NCBI GenBank assembly: GCA_027486765.1
Contig: JAIXOO010000022.1
Location: 1-53,680, forward strand
Length of the DNA: 53,680 nucleotides
Source: Saprospiraceae bacterium
Lineage (GTDB): Bacteria; Bacteroidota; Bacteroidia; Chitinophagales; Saprospiraceae
Direction of reading: 5' to 3'
This document shows, piece by piece, positions 25,064 to 33,757 of the stretch (position 1 is the first letter of the stretch; the number at the start of each line of letters is the position of its first letter). A model generated the notes under the pieces. That model was not told the origin of the DNA. It was given only the letters and a program-made list of their open reading frames with translations, and ran no database searches. The position numbers and the translations under genes were made by a program.

Positions 25064-27205
25064 TCACAATAGCGGCATCACCTCCCGATCTTCCTCTGCC
25101 CACATCACCACCTTCCCATTCCGTACCCGCACCCATTTCCAGGCAAAACCCTGCCCTGATGCCACCTCAAATTGAACCTTCCAATGCGGATAATCCTGTG
25201 GATTGGCGATTAGTCCTTTACTCCAGTCCCAATTGCCCAGTTCAGGTAAGCTACCCGTGATGTAGATTTCTTCCCCGTATTCAGCGGGCACATACATGCT
25301 CAGTTCTATAGAGGTCGTTTCACTGGACTCCAGCTGCAGTGCTGGCCGCAACCAATACACCCCATAAGAGCCAATCGACAAATGATCGTTGACAAAACTT
25401 AAACCTTGCTGGCGCAGCGCATCGAAGTAGACGCCGTTTTGCCATTCGGCAGGAAGGCCCGAAATGCTCAAATGCTGCGGGTTGCGGCTCAAATTGGCGA
25501 CCAGGAGCATTTTTTGCCCCTCGTAATTGCGTTCACAAACGAAGAGGGAATCATTGTCCACTATGATAATCTGATCACGAGAGCGCCCATGCAGCGCTGG
25601 GTTTTCCCGCCGGGTTTCGATGTAGCGACGGTGCATTGAAAAAACCCGTTCTTCCGGGGTGCCTGCCTCGTGAATTCGGGCGGCTTTGGCCCAGTTCATC
25701 GGGGGGCGGTGCACCCAGCGGTTGTCACCTGCTTTGAGCGGATCGAGTAAGTAGTTGTAGTCATTCAATTGGGCCACCTCATCGCCAGAGAAAATCAAGG
25801 GAATTCCTTTCATAAAAAAGATTACCCCGTTCAAGACCTCCAGGCGTTTGATGGCCAGGTCGATTTTGACTGGATCGGCTTCGACCAGTGCTTTTTGCAA
25901 ACCCGTCAATGCGGCAGCAGTACCCGAGGTACGTGCTTCGCCAGTTTGGCGGTCGCGTTGAAAAACATAACCTTCGGAATAACTCTGGGGCAGTACGCCC
26001 GCATAAAAGTCGGTACAAAAGTTGCGGGTTCCCCGGCCATTTTGGCCCACCGCAGCAGCATTTTCATCCGAAATGCCCCAACCAATGTCATCGTGGCAAC
26101 GGATGTAATTGATCCAGGTAGCTTCCTTGGGGATGGGCGGCAATTTAGATAAAGTATTGCGCAACAATTGCGTATTTTCAGAAGCTAGGGCATGCCATAG
26201 GTGGTTCATCATCGTGGCATTGTAGCCGATTTCACAAGCTTTGCCTTCCAGTCCGCCGCTACCCAGGTAACGAATGATGTCGTCGGGCGCTACAATGGCT
26301 TCGGATTTGAACAACATACCGGGTGCAACCATGCGCACCAAGGCGCGGTAGGCCGCCAGGATGTGGATGGCTTCCTGCTGGTTTTGGCAGTTCGTCCCCA
26401 TGTTCTTCCATAAAAACGGAACAGCATCCATCCGCAGAACATCTACCCCCACATTGGCCAGGAAGAGCATTTCTTCCAACATGGCCTCAAAGACATTGGG
26501 GTTGCGGTAGTTGAGGTCCAATTGAAAATCGTAAAAGGTTGTCCAGGCCCATTTTTGGATTTCGGGTTGCCAGGTGAAGTTGCCGGGCGCAAAATCGGGA
26601 AAAACTTCGGGCAAGGTTTTTTCGTAGGCATCGGGCAAGGTTCGGTCCTCAAACAGGAGATAAAAATCCTGGAAAAATGGATCCCCTTGCAAGGCTGCCT
26701 GTGCCCACTGGTGCTCGCGGGCGGTATGGTTCATTACGTAATCGATCACCAGCATCATGCCTTCTTCGTGCAGGCGGGTGGCTAGTTCGCGCAGTTGGGT
26801 CATGGTGCCCAGTCGGGAGTTGACTTCCCGGTAATTGGCTACGGCGTAGCCCCCGTCGTTGGGGCCAGAACGCGGTTGGAGTAGGGGCATCAGGTGCAAA
26901 TAAGTAATGCCCAATTCTTTGAAATAATCAATGCGTTCAATCAACCCCTGAAGGTTGCCTGCAAACAAATCCACATACAGCATCATGCCGACGTGCTGGG
27001 GTTGCTGGAACCAATCGGCTTTCCATTCCCGGTCTGCGTCAATTTGTTGGAGTGCGGCAGGACGTTCCTTATCCACTTGGGCAAGGATGTCCATCAAGCG
27101 TTGAATTTGTGCTTGACTGGCGTCAGGATACAATACGCGGTAGTTGCTCAGGAAATCGTCCATGTACAGACGAGTCCTGCGCTCAATAGTTTTTGTTTGT
27201 TTCAT
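25064..27205 (-). CDS. Amylosucrase (GH13_4) with C-terminal starch-binding-like module
   Basis: A 713-residue alpha-glucan-forming glycosidase that by homology transfers glucose from sucrose to an alpha-1,4-glucan. Blocks shared with Neisseria amylosucrase include YVDLFAGNLQGLIERI, YLHLMPLLQPRSGPNDGGYAV and LNYRNPNVFEAMLEEMLFLAN. The catalytic residues are D260 (VDVLRMDAVPFLWK), E302 (FKSEAIVAPDD) and D372 (IRCHDDIGW). There is no signal peptide, so it is cytoplasmic. After the barrel and beta domain (to ~625) comes an extra ~85-residue module, TSIELSMYVPAEYGEEIYITGS ending in VMWAEED, that resembles CBM20 and is absent from the classical enzyme. No sucrose transporter or hydrolase is nearby. 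Confidence 0.92.
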   Translation of the reverse strand: MKQTKTIERRTRLYMDDFLSNYRVLYPDASQAQIQRLMDILAQVDKERPAALQQIDADREWKADWFQQPQHVGMMLYVDLFAGNLQGLIERIDYFKELGITYLHLMPLLQPRSGPNDGGYAVANYREVNSRLGTMTQLRELATRLHEEGMMLVIDYVMNHTAREHQWAQAALQGDPFFQDFYLLFEDRTLPDAYEKTLPEVFPDFAPGNFTWQPEIQKWAWTTFYDFQLDLNYRNPNVFEAMLEEMLFLANVGVDVLRMDAVPFLWKNMGTNCQNQQEAIHILAAYRALVRMVAPGMLFKSEAIVAPDDIIRYLGSGGLEGKACEIGYNATMMNHLWHALASENTQLLRNTLSKLPPIPKEATWINYIRCHDDIGWGISDENAAAVGQNGRGTRNFCTDFYAGVLPQSYSEGYVFQRDRQTGEARTSGTAAALTGLQKALVEADPVKIDLAIKRLEVLNGVIFFMKGIPLIFSGDEVAQLNDYNYLLDPLKAGDNRWVHRPPMNWAKAARIHEAGTPEERVFSMHRRYIETRRENPALHGRSRDQIIIVDNDSLFVCERNYEGQKMLLVANLSRNPQHLSISGLPAEWQNGVYFDALRQQGLSFVNDHLSIGSYGVYWLRPALQLESSETTSIELSMYVPAEYGEEIYITGSLPELGNWDWSKGLIANPQDYPHWKVQFEVASGQGFAWKWVRVRNGKVVMWAEEDREVMPLL

Positions 27206-27236
27206 ACATTATTACAATACGACCCAGATGGGCCAA

Positions 27237-27244
27237 CAAAATTA
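27237..27244 (-). promoter_or_regulatory. -7 box for the amylosucrase gene
   Basis: TAATTTTG on the minus strand matches TAnnTTTG exactly and lies about 31 bp before the ATG at 27205. A TTTC (minus strand of 27264-27267) lies 19 bp upstream as a near-consensus -33 element. Confidence 0.6.
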
Positions 27245-27383
27245 ATAACCCGACTGAGTTGTGGAAATTTTTTTGAATCATTTGTATACAGAATTTTCTT
27301 TGGCGAATTTTGAAAATAAAGCGAGTGAGGCAGTTTTTGTTCAATAGTGTAGTTTTTATGCGCCTAAATACCTTCCCTCATTG

Positions 27384-27391
27384 TAGATTTG
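27384..27391 (+). promoter_or_regulatory. -7 box for the agmatine deiminase family gene
   Basis: TAGATTTG matches TAnnTTTG exactly, 30 bp before the ATG at 27422. No clear -33 element is seen at 19 bp. Confidence 0.5.
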
Positions 27392-27421
27392 CGGCCTTGT
27401 TCAACCTTTAGCCAATACCAC

Positions 27422-28435
27422 ATGAATCGTCGTTTACCCGCTGAATGGGAGCCTCAAAGCGCAGTACAGTTTACTTTTCCTCATGCTGAGACGGACTGGG
27501 CGGATATTTTAGAGGAGGTTTTGCCCTGTTTCATCGAGGCCATTGAGATCATCAGTCGTTACGAAAAGGTGCTGGTGGTTTGTCGGGATCAAAACGAGGT
27601 TCGACCACTGCTGAAAAATGCGGTACAAGACAATTTGATCCTCGTGGACATTCCCAGCAATGACACCTGGGCTCGTGACCACGGAGGCATCACTGTTTTT
27701 GAGGATGGTAAATCCCTGATTCTGGATTTTGTATTCACGGGTTGGGGTTTGAAATTTCCTGCTTATTTGGACAACCTCATCACGGGGCGCTTGCAGGACG
27801 AGGGCATCTTCAAAGTCCCCCTTCGGCATGGTGGTTTGGCACTGGAAGGTGGGGGAATTGAAAGTGATGGGCAGGGCACTTTGCTTACTACTTCCGAGTG
27901 TCTCTTGTCACCCAACCGCAATCCACACTTGGATCAAGCGGCTACTGAGGCCAAATTGAAGGAATTATTTGGGTTGGAAAGGGTGCTCTGGTTGCACCAC
28001 GGATACCTTGCTGGCGATGATACCGATTCCCACATCGATACCCTGGCGCGTTTTTGCAGTGTGGATAGCATCGCGTATGTGCAATGTTTGGATGCCAGCG
28101 ATGAGCACTATGAGGCGCTGCAGGCCATGGAAAAGGAATTGCAAGCTTTCACCACGCGTGAAGGCAAACCCTACAACCTGATTCCACTGCCTATGGCCAC
28201 GGCTTGTTTTGCTGAAGATGGACACCGCCTGCCAGCCACTTACGCCAATTTTTTGATCATCAACCAGGCTGTTTTGGTGCCTACTTATCAGGTGCCGGAG
28301 GATGAGCTGGCACTGGTACAAATCAAAAAAGCATTCCCGAACCATGCAGTGATTGGCATCAATTGTCGGGCTTTGATCGAGCAGCATGGGTCGTTGCATT
28401 GCATCAGCATGCAATATCCAGAAGAATGTGTGTGA
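27422..28435 (+). CDS. Agmatine deiminase family protein (peptidyl-arginine deiminase fold)
   Basis: A 337-residue cytoplasmic enzyme of the guanidino-group-modifying family. Typical members convert agmatine to N-carbamoylputrescine in polyamine synthesis. The catalytic set is visible: D in NDTWARDHGG, E and D in ALEGGGIESDGQG, H in GDDTDSHIDTLARF and nucleophile C327 in HGSLHCISMQYPEE. A start further upstream in frame (27389) exists, but the ATG at 27422 gives the usual N-terminus MNRRLPAEWEPQSAV and lies downstream of the -7 box. N-carbamoylputrescine amidase is not in the window. It is convergent with the FISUMP gene; the 42-bp gap between them is a TG-rich run (28432-28460). Confidence 0.88.
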   Translation: MNRRLPAEWEPQSAVQFTFPHAETDWADILEEVLPCFIEAIEIISRYEKVLVVCRDQNEVRPLLKNAVQDNLILVDIPSNDTWARDHGGITVFEDGKSLILDFVFTGWGLKFPAYLDNLITGRLQDEGIFKVPLRHGGLALEGGGIESDGQGTLLTTSECLLSPNRNPHLDQAATEAKLKELFGLERVLWLHHGYLAGDDTDSHIDTLARFCSVDSIAYVQCLDASDEHYEALQAMEKELQAFTTREGKPYNLIPLPMATACFAEDGHRLPATYANFLIINQAVLVPTYQVPEDELALVQIKKAFPNHAVIGINCRALIEQHGSLHCISMQYPEECV

Positions 28436-28477
28436 GTTTGAGTGTGAAAGTGTGTGTGTGTTGGCCTTCCATTCCTT

Positions 28478-29446
28478 TTAATGATTCCGCACACAACGAC
28501 ACGAAAGCGCATATGCCCGCTCAGCAACTGCTTTAAAGGTTCGTTTTTCGCGCCCTAAAAATACAATCTCGTAGGACTCCAACCCATTGGCTGGGCTACC
28601 CGTCCAGTAAGCAGCATCAAAATAAACCCCAATGTAACCACCTTCTGGTGTAAAATACCCACCGCCACGGGCTTCCAGGCCACTTTTTCCACCTTTGAGC
28701 AGGGCTTGAAAAACTTTGGTGCTGCCTTTGTCCAAATTGCCAGCGGGGTCGTAATTGAGGCACAGTGCTTCCCATTCTTCCAAGCTAGGCAGCCGCCAGC
28801 CTTCCCCCAATTTTGCGCAGGCATCATGCGCACCCAGCCAGTTATAGAGTTTGCCAAACCGATCACAGTAAGCCTGATGGTCTAAAAAGCACATCGAAGC
28901 GCCATCGACTTCCAAATTGAGGTTATCCGCCAACCAGGTAAGTTTCCCGATTTGAATGCTGCGGTAGCTATGCCCTTCGGGGTCAACTACTTTGCCATAG
29001 TTCAAACCAGCCAGGCGTTTTTGCTCTTTTTGGTAAACCTTGGCGGAAATGCGCAAACGGTTGACATTGAAGCCTTCCGCTTTGGCTTGTCCACCGTCTG
29101 GGTATTGTTTGAGGTATTCGGCATAAACAGCGGGATCGCGTAATTTTTTAGCAGCAGTCCACATTGCCAATTCCCGCTGGGGATGTTTGGGGAAATCGGC
29201 GGCAAAATCCAGGTACAAGATGGGGTCATTTTTCAATTTGGCCTGCCGCCAACTGGCTTCCTGGAGATAGGGACTCTGTGGATATTTTTGGATGTAATGG
29301 TCGTAACCTTCCGCGGTATTGACCAATGTACGAGTAATGAACCATTGGCTTTGACTTGGAAAGCTCCCGATCAAAACAATCACCCCCAAAAGGATGCAGA
29401 GCAAGACTACAAGAGGGCGTTTTAGCGCATCTTCAATCATGGGCAT
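28478..29446 (-). CDS. Membrane-anchored FISUMP-domain protein
   Basis: A 322-residue protein. A single N-terminal helix (PLVVLLCILLGVIVLIGSF) anchors it in the inner membrane, and the rest should be periplasmic. Residues 35-125 contain TPR-like repeats (EGYDHYIQKYPQSPYLQEA, PILYLDFAADFPKHPQRE, PAVYAEYLKQYPDGGQA). Residues 150-322 are a FISUMP domain: VVDPEGHSYRSIQIGKLTWLADNL, LYNWLGAHDAC, GEGWRLPSLEEWEALC and YALSCRCVRN, a C-type-lectin-like fold found in Bacteroidota and Fibrobacter surface proteins. No enzymatic function is known. The combination of repeats with FISUMP suggests a binding role. Confidence 0.86.
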   Translation of the reverse strand: MPMIEDALKRPLVVLLCILLGVIVLIGSFPSQSQWFITRTLVNTAEGYDHYIQKYPQSPYLQEASWRQAKLKNDPILYLDFAADFPKHPQRELAMWTAAKKLRDPAVYAEYLKQYPDGGQAKAEGFNVNRLRISAKVYQKEQKRLAGLNYGKVVDPEGHSYRSIQIGKLTWLADNLNLEVDGASMCFLDHQAYCDRFGKLYNWLGAHDACAKLGEGWRLPSLEEWEALCLNYDPAGNLDKGSTKVFQALLKGGKSGLEARGGGYFTPEGGYIGVYFDAAYWTGSPANGLESYEIVFLGREKRTFKAVAERAYALSCRCVRNH

Positions 29447-29584
29447 AGCTGTTTTTTTGATTAGGAAAATAACACAAAACTCCAGCAGCAGGAACTTTTT
29501 TTAGACTAAATTCCTTTTCCTCTTGTTTTTTCCCAGGAAAAGCTGCTAAAACTAAACCCCAATGTGTATTTTTGTTCTCCATTC

Positions 29585-29671
29585 GGAGATGTGCCAGAGC
29601 GGTTGATCGGGCTTGACTCGAAATCAAGTGTACTCGCGAGGGTACCGGGGGTTCGAATCCCTCCATCTCCG
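29585..29671 (+). tRNA. tRNA-Ser (anticodon CGA)
   Basis: An 87-nt class II tRNA. The acceptor stem GGAGATG (29585-29591) pairs with CATCTCC (29664-29670), with discriminator G at 29671. The anticodon stem CTTGA/TCAAG encloses loop CTCGAAA with anticodon CGA at 29619-29621, reading UCG. The long variable arm (TACTCGCGAGGGTA) and the T loop GTTCGAATC are typical of serine tRNA. The 3' CCA is not encoded. A hairpin terminator follows. Confidence 0.96.
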
Positions 29672-29679
29672 CAATTTGC

Positions 29680-29719
29680 AATCGCAATGATTTGATTTCA
29701 AAATCGTTGCGATTTTTTT
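29680..29719 (+). terminator. Terminator after tRNA-Ser
   Basis: AATCGCAATGAT (29680-29691) and ATCGTTGCGATT (29703-29714) form a 12-bp stem with one mismatch, followed by a run of T to 29719. It starts 9 bp after the tRNA and may serve both it and the convergent small gene at 29737. Confidence 0.8.
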
Positions 29720-29736
29720 ATGCCTGGAAAATACCT

Positions 29737-29967
29737 TTATTTTTTAATCTCACCCCCATTTTTAAACAACTCCACTTTAGTCCTCCCCCCAGTGATGCTA
29801 CAAGAAAAAACCAGCTCATCCACAGCAGGTTGGTAATCATATTCAACTTCTTTGCACAATTTTCCATCGGTGCAGATATAGCGAAACCAGTTATCGCTTA
29901 CATTATCCGGCATGCTTTCGAAAAGGTAATAGCCTGTGACCAGGTTTTCATAAGCTGTGATGTCCAT
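29737..29967 (-). CDS. Small hypothetical protein, 76 aa
   Basis: Not recognised. It is a soluble acidic peptide (MDITAYENLVTGYYLFESMPD ...) with three Cys residues and no signal or membrane segment. The codon pattern looks coding, and it ends just before the T-run of the tRNA terminator, which would also serve as a terminator from this side. It has no obvious operon partner. Confidence 0.5.
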   Translation of the reverse strand: MDITAYENLVTGYYLFESMPDNVSDNWFRYICTDGKLCKEVEYDYQPAVDELVFSCSITGGRTKVELFKNGGEIKK

Positions 29968-30117
29968 ATTGGCCTGTTTTAAGGATTAAAATGATCACTT
30001 ATTTTTTTATCGCCCCTTAAGATAGTCTTTTTGTGGTTCTGTCACCCAATTCAGCTCACTTTTTCGAGGCATATCGTTACATTTACCTACTACAATCACC
30101 TATAAAATCCTTGTGCC

Positions 30118-31479
30118 ATGCGAACGATTCTTACCACCTTCCTTATTCTTACCAGCCTTTATTTTTGTGCGGCTCAGGTAAAGGTAGACGCCATCACTCA
30201 TGTCACCGTGCTGCCGATGACCTCGGAGAAAGGGCACCGAGACTACACGGTTCTGCTCAAAGATGGCAAAGTGTTCAAAATGGGGCCTGCGGATAAAATA
30301 AAAGTAAAGAAAAAAAGTCGGGTGATCGATGGAACGGGCAAATACCTGATGCCTGGCCTGACCGAAATGCATGCACACATTCCAACCCCTGAAAACGGGG
30401 ACGATACCTGGGTCCGCCAGGTGCTGTTTCTTTATGTTGCCAATGGGGTGACTACCATTCGTGGTATGCTGGGGGACCCTTATCTTTTGACTCTGCGGAA
30501 AAATGTAGCCAATGAAATGCTCATCGGCCCGCGCATTTTTACTTCCAGTCCTTCGATGAATGGCAACACCATTAAAACGCCCCGGGAAGCCCGCGAAAAA
30601 GTGGTTCAATACAAAAAGGACGGCTACGATTTTTTGAAAGTACACCCGGGAGTAAAGCGGGAAGTATTTGATACCATGGTCAAAACGGCCCAAAGTTTGA
30701 ATTTGCCCTTTTCCGGCCACGTTCCGGTGGAAGTTGGCATTCGGCATGCCCTGGCCTCTCGTTATGCCTCAGTGGATCACCTCGATGGATACTTGGAGGG
30801 AACGGTGTCGGCGGATGTTTTGGCTCAAAACCCCAATGCTGGATTTTTTGGTTTTGCCTACGTCCCCAATGTGGATGAGAAACTACTGGATGCCTTGGCT
30901 GCTGAGACCAAAAAGCAAGGCGTATGGGTGGTGCCTACCCAAAGTTTGTTCACCCGCTGGTTTTCACCCACGGATGCCAATGCCCTGGCCAACGAACCCG
31001 AGATGCAATACATGCCTTCCAAAACCTTGTATCAATGGCGACAAAACAAAAACAACCTGACCGGAGCAAATTACAGCGAGGTATTGTGGCAGCGCTTCAT
31101 TTTGTTCCGCCACAAAATCCTGCAAAGCTTGTATAAAGCTGATGTTGATTTGTTGCTTGGATCGGATGCGCCTCAGGTGTTCAATGTACCCGGGTTTTCT
31201 TTGCAGCACGAAATGAAAAGCCTGGCTGATGCCAATTTGCCACCCTATGTCATTTTGCGGAGTGGTACGGCTAACCCGGCACGTTTTTTTGGGCAAAGTG
31301 GAGCGTTTGGAACCATCGTTCCTGGTGCTTCAGCCGATTTTATTTTATTGGAAGCCAATCCACTGGAGAATGTGGACAACATTAGAAAACAAAGTGGGGT
31401 CATGTTGCGGGGAAAGTGGTTGTCGAAGGAGTTTATAGAGGCTGAATTGAAGAAAATCGCAGAGAAGAACAAGTCTTAA
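30118..31479 (+). CDS. Secreted amidohydrolase family protein
   Basis: A 453-residue metal-dependent hydrolase with a signal peptide (MRTILTTFLILTSLYFCAAQ). The metal ligands fit the amidohydrolase superfamily: MHAH after the first beta strand (GLTEMHAHIP), a Lys in DFLKVHPG, His in FSGHVP, His in VDHLDG and Asp in LLGSDAPQVF. The N- and C-terminal strands of the composite beta domain (GTGKYLMPGL; GSFGTIVPGASADFILL-like) are present. Related Bacteroidota proteins are imidazolonepropionase- or prolidase-like, but the substrate is unknown. It is convergent with aroK, with 2 bp between the stop codons. Confidence 0.9.
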   Translation: MRTILTTFLILTSLYFCAAQVKVDAITHVTVLPMTSEKGHRDYTVLLKDGKVFKMGPADKIKVKKKSRVIDGTGKYLMPGLTEMHAHIPTPENGDDTWVRQVLFLYVANGVTTIRGMLGDPYLLTLRKNVANEMLIGPRIFTSSPSMNGNTIKTPREAREKVVQYKKDGYDFLKVHPGVKREVFDTMVKTAQSLNLPFSGHVPVEVGIRHALASRYASVDHLDGYLEGTVSADVLAQNPNAGFFGFAYVPNVDEKLLDALAAETKKQGVWVVPTQSLFTRWFSPTDANALANEPEMQYMPSKTLYQWRQNKNNLTGANYSEVLWQRFILFRHKILQSLYKADVDLLLGSDAPQVFNVPGFSLQHEMKSLADANLPPYVILRSGTANPARFFGQSGAFGTIVPGASADFILLEANPLENVDNIRKQSGVMLRGKWLSKEFIEAELKKIAEKNKS

Positions 31480-31481
31480 AA

Positions 31482-31997
31482 CTATAACGAAGCCAGTCGA
31501 ACGTGCTCCACTAACTGTGGCACCAAGGACTGATTGTCGTCCTGTATCAAGCTGATTTTGGCCTGGCTATAATACAACTCCCGCTGCGCCAAACGTTCTG
31601 CAATGTAGGCTTCCAATTCCCCTTGGTTGAATCCTCGGATCAAGGGGCGGTGTTCCTGGCCTTTTTTCAGGCGTTTGGCCAGCAAAGTTACACTGGCTTT
31701 GAGGTAGATGCTCAATCCATTGGCATTGATCCAGTCTATGTTTTGGTGAAAACAAGGAGTGCCGCCCCCGCAGGAAATCACTGCTGGATCATCGGCCAGG
31801 GTTCCGCGTAGCAATTGGGCTTCGATGCTGCGAAAATAGCTTTCTCCTTCCGATTCAAAAACCTGCGCAATGCTGCGTTTTTCAGTTTGTTCAATCCGTT
31901 CATCCAAATCCACAAAAGGCAAATGCAGGGCTGCAGCCAATTGTTGCCCCGTAAACGATTTGCCAGAACCCATAAAACCGATCAGGTAAATATTCAT
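31482..31997 (-). CDS. aroK: Shikimate kinase
   Basis: A 171-residue cytoplasmic enzyme that phosphorylates shikimate at the 3-OH in aromatic amino acid synthesis. The Walker A loop is GFMGSGKS; shikimate-binding residues lie in FVDLDERIE, GESYFRSIE and SCGGGTP; the LID arginine is in EHRPLIRG. It is divergent from the DUF1573 lipoprotein gene, with 66 bp between start codons. No other shikimate-pathway gene is in the window. Confidence 0.95.
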   Translation of the reverse strand: MNIYLIGFMGSGKSFTGQQLAAALHLPFVDLDERIEQTEKRSIAQVFESEGESYFRSIEAQLLRGTLADDPAVISCGGGTPCFHQNIDWINANGLSIYLKASVTLLAKRLKKGQEHRPLIRGFNQGELEAYIAERLAQRELYYSQAKISLIQDDNQSLVPQLVEHVRLASL

Positions 31998-32003
31998 TGG
32001 CGC

Positions 32004-32034
32004 TTTGCTTTAAAGCCAGGGTTTGTTAATTTCG
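32004..32034 (+). promoter_or_regulatory. Promoter of the DUF1573 lipoprotein gene
   Basis: TTTG (32004-32007), a 19-bp spacer, then TAATTTCG (32027-32034), one mismatch from TAnnTTTG. The ATG at 32064 follows after 29 bp. Confidence 0.6.
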
Positions 32035-32063
32035 CACCGTAAAGCTCTTAAAAAAACAGTTCC

Positions 32064-32555
32064 ATGCGTTACATTTCACTGTTCATTTTTCTGTTCTTTT
32101 TGTCCGCTTGTCAGAACAATACCCAGGAGGATCAACGGGCCGTGGAAGAAATTACTGATCCAGAACTCGTTTTTAACTCGGAGATTATCCGCAACCCTGT
32201 ATCGGCGCGGCCTGAACCCATCGACACGGTGAATGTTGCCAAAATGACTTTTAAAGAACACCACTTTGATTTTGGCGAAATCCCCGAAGGTGAGGTAGTC
32301 ACCCACGAGTACGAGTTCACCAATACCGGAAAAGTACCTTTGGTGATCACCAATGGACATTCTACTTGTGGCTGTACCGTGCCCGAGTGGCCCAAAGAAG
32401 CCATCAAACCAGGAGAAAAGGGCAAAATCAAGGTGAAATTTGACACTTTTGGGAAAGCAGGGCCCCAGGCAAAACCCGTCACCATCGTTGCAAATACTTA
32501 TCCTTCAAAAAATATGCTGGAACTGGTCGGTGTAGTAGGCGCTCCAAAACAATAG
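32064..32555 (+). CDS. DUF1573 domain lipoprotein
   Basis: A 163-residue exported lipoprotein. The signal peptide ends in the lipobox LSAC, with C16 as the lipidated residue. Residues ~60-160 form an Ig-like DUF1573 domain (FDFGEIPEGEVVTHEYEFTNTGKVPL, then STCGCTVPEWPKEAIKPGEKG), with the characteristic CGC motif. The function is unknown; such proteins are abundant in Bacteroidota envelopes. The stop codon TAG is also the first three bases of the inverted-repeat element at 32553-32714. Confidence 0.9.
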   Translation: MRYISLFIFLFFLSACQNNTQEDQRAVEEITDPELVFNSEIIRNPVSARPEPIDTVNVAKMTFKEHHFDFGEIPEGEVVTHEYEFTNTGKVPLVITNGHSTCGCTVPEWPKEAIKPGEKGKIKVKFDTFGKAGPQAKPVTIVANTYPSKNMLELVGVVGAPKQ

Positions 32556-32714
32556 ACATTATTTAATTTTAATGCTTGAGCTAAAATTTAGGGATTTTTG
32601 CCCTGATTGAGGCTTGTTTTTGAGTGCGTAGCAGCGCTACGGACAAAAAAACAAACGAAAAGCAGGGTGAAAAGACCAAATTTTAGCCTAGCAATTAAAT
32701 TGAAATAATGTCTA
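32553..32714. repeat. 162-bp MITE-like element with imperfect terminal inverted repeats
   Basis: The left end TAGACATTATTT (32553-32564) is the exact complement of the right end AAATAATGTCTA (32703-32714). Complementarity continues inward with mismatches through GCTAAAATTT/AAATTTTAGC and CCCTG/CAGGG to the central hairpin CGTAGC-AG-CGCTACG. Almost the whole element could fold as one long hairpin. It fills the gap between the DUF1573 stop codon, which it supplies, and udk. It carries no open reading frame. Confidence 0.75.
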
Positions 32715-32730
32715 ATAAAAAAACCAACAA

Positions 32731-33360
32731 ATGAACTCACCTTTGGTCATTGGAATTACTGGCGGCAGTGGTTCCGGTAAAACTACGTTTATCAAACTGC
32801 TGCGGGAGCCCTTTCAGGATGCCGATGTCTGCGTGATTTCACAGGATGATTATTACAAACCCCGGGCCAAACAAAAGAAGGATGAGCAAGGGGTAGTCAA
32901 TTTTGACCTCCCTAACTCAATTGATAAAAAATCGTTTTTTCTGGACATTGAAAAACTGCTGGCCGGACAAGTGGTTGAACGGGTTGAGTACACTTTTAAC
33001 AATGAACAAGCCAACCCCAAAACCCTGATTTTTAAACCTGCGCCAGTGATCATTGTGGAAGGTTTATTCGTATTCCATTACCGAAAAATCAATGCTTTAC
33101 TGGATTTGCGGGTCTTTTTGCACGCCAAAGAGAACCTCAAAGTAATTCGCCGGATCCGCCGCGATCAAATGGAGCGCAATTATCCCATCGATGACGTGTT
33201 GTACCGCTACGAAAACCACGTTATGCCCAGTTTTGAGAAGTACGTGCAACCGCACATTGAACATGCCGATCTGGTGGTCAACAACAACAAGGACTTCAAC
33301 ATGGGGTTGAAAGTGGTGCAGGGGTTTATTAAAAACTTCTTGCAGGAGTATCCACGTTAA
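32731..33360 (+). CDS. udk: Uridine kinase
   Basis: A 209-residue cytoplasmic pyrimidine-salvage enzyme that phosphorylates uridine and cytidine. The P-loop is GITGGSGSGKTT; the substrate region ISQDDYYKP, the central FDLPNSID and IIVEGLFVF, and the lid RRIRRDQMERNYP are all typical. The ATG lies 16 bp after the inverted-repeat element, so its promoter is probably inside or overlapped by that element. The stop codon overlaps by 4 bp the 3' end of the opposite-strand gene at 33357. Confidence 0.94.
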   Translation: MNSPLVIGITGGSGSGKTTFIKLLREPFQDADVCVISQDDYYKPRAKQKKDEQGVVNFDLPNSIDKKSFFLDIEKLLAGQVVERVEYTFNNEQANPKTLIFKPAPVIIVEGLFVFHYRKINALLDLRVFLHAKENLKVIRRIRRDQMERNYPIDDVLYRYENHVMPSFEKYVQPHIEHADLVVNNNKDFNMGLKVVQGFIKNFLQEYPR

Positions 33361-33638
33361 ATAATCCGATCAAATTCTTCTTCCTCTTCTTGAATCACGT
33401 TTCGTGCAATGGCCTGATTTTTCACTTCATGCATATTCGTGAGCAATTGCAATACCTGAGCTTGAAAAGGAGCATCCACCACCTTCTGGACATCCTCAAA
33501 ACTTTCAATCCCCTCACCAATCCTGAACTTGTAAGTCTGCTCGTACAAGCCTGATTCAAACTTGACGGAAATGCGGTTTTCCATTTTAAAAACCGTGATT
33601 TTAAGGATGGGGTGATCAATATTGCCAATGATGCGCAT
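33357..33638 (-). CDS. Small conserved hypothetical protein, 93 aa
   Basis: Not assigned to a named family. It is a soluble protein: an N-terminal beta region (IGNIDHPILKITVFKMENRISVKF) is followed by a helical part and an acidic C-terminus (IQEEEEEFDRII). It is convergent with udk, the two genes overlapping by 4 bp. The reading frame is clean and codon use looks like that of the neighbours, so it is probably real. Confidence 0.65.
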   Translation of the reverse strand: MRIIGNIDHPILKITVFKMENRISVKFESGLYEQTYKFRIGEGIESFEDVQKVVDAPFQAQVLQLLTNMHEVKNQAIARNVIQEEEEEFDRII

Positions 33639-33757
33639 GTCGAAAATTTATTTAGAGGGCAAAGCTCGAAAAAAAATTGACTTTTTTGTAACCAAGTATG
33701 ATCAGGACTCCGTCAAAAAAAGTGTTCAACATTTAAAAAAGCATTAAAAAGAAAAAT

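Noticed and set aside
28432-28460. TG-rich run after the agmatine deiminase gene as a microsatellite or phase-variable tract
   Set aside because: It is short, imperfect (mixed GTGTGA and GTGTGT) and lies in a convergent gap, so there is no sign of a switching role.
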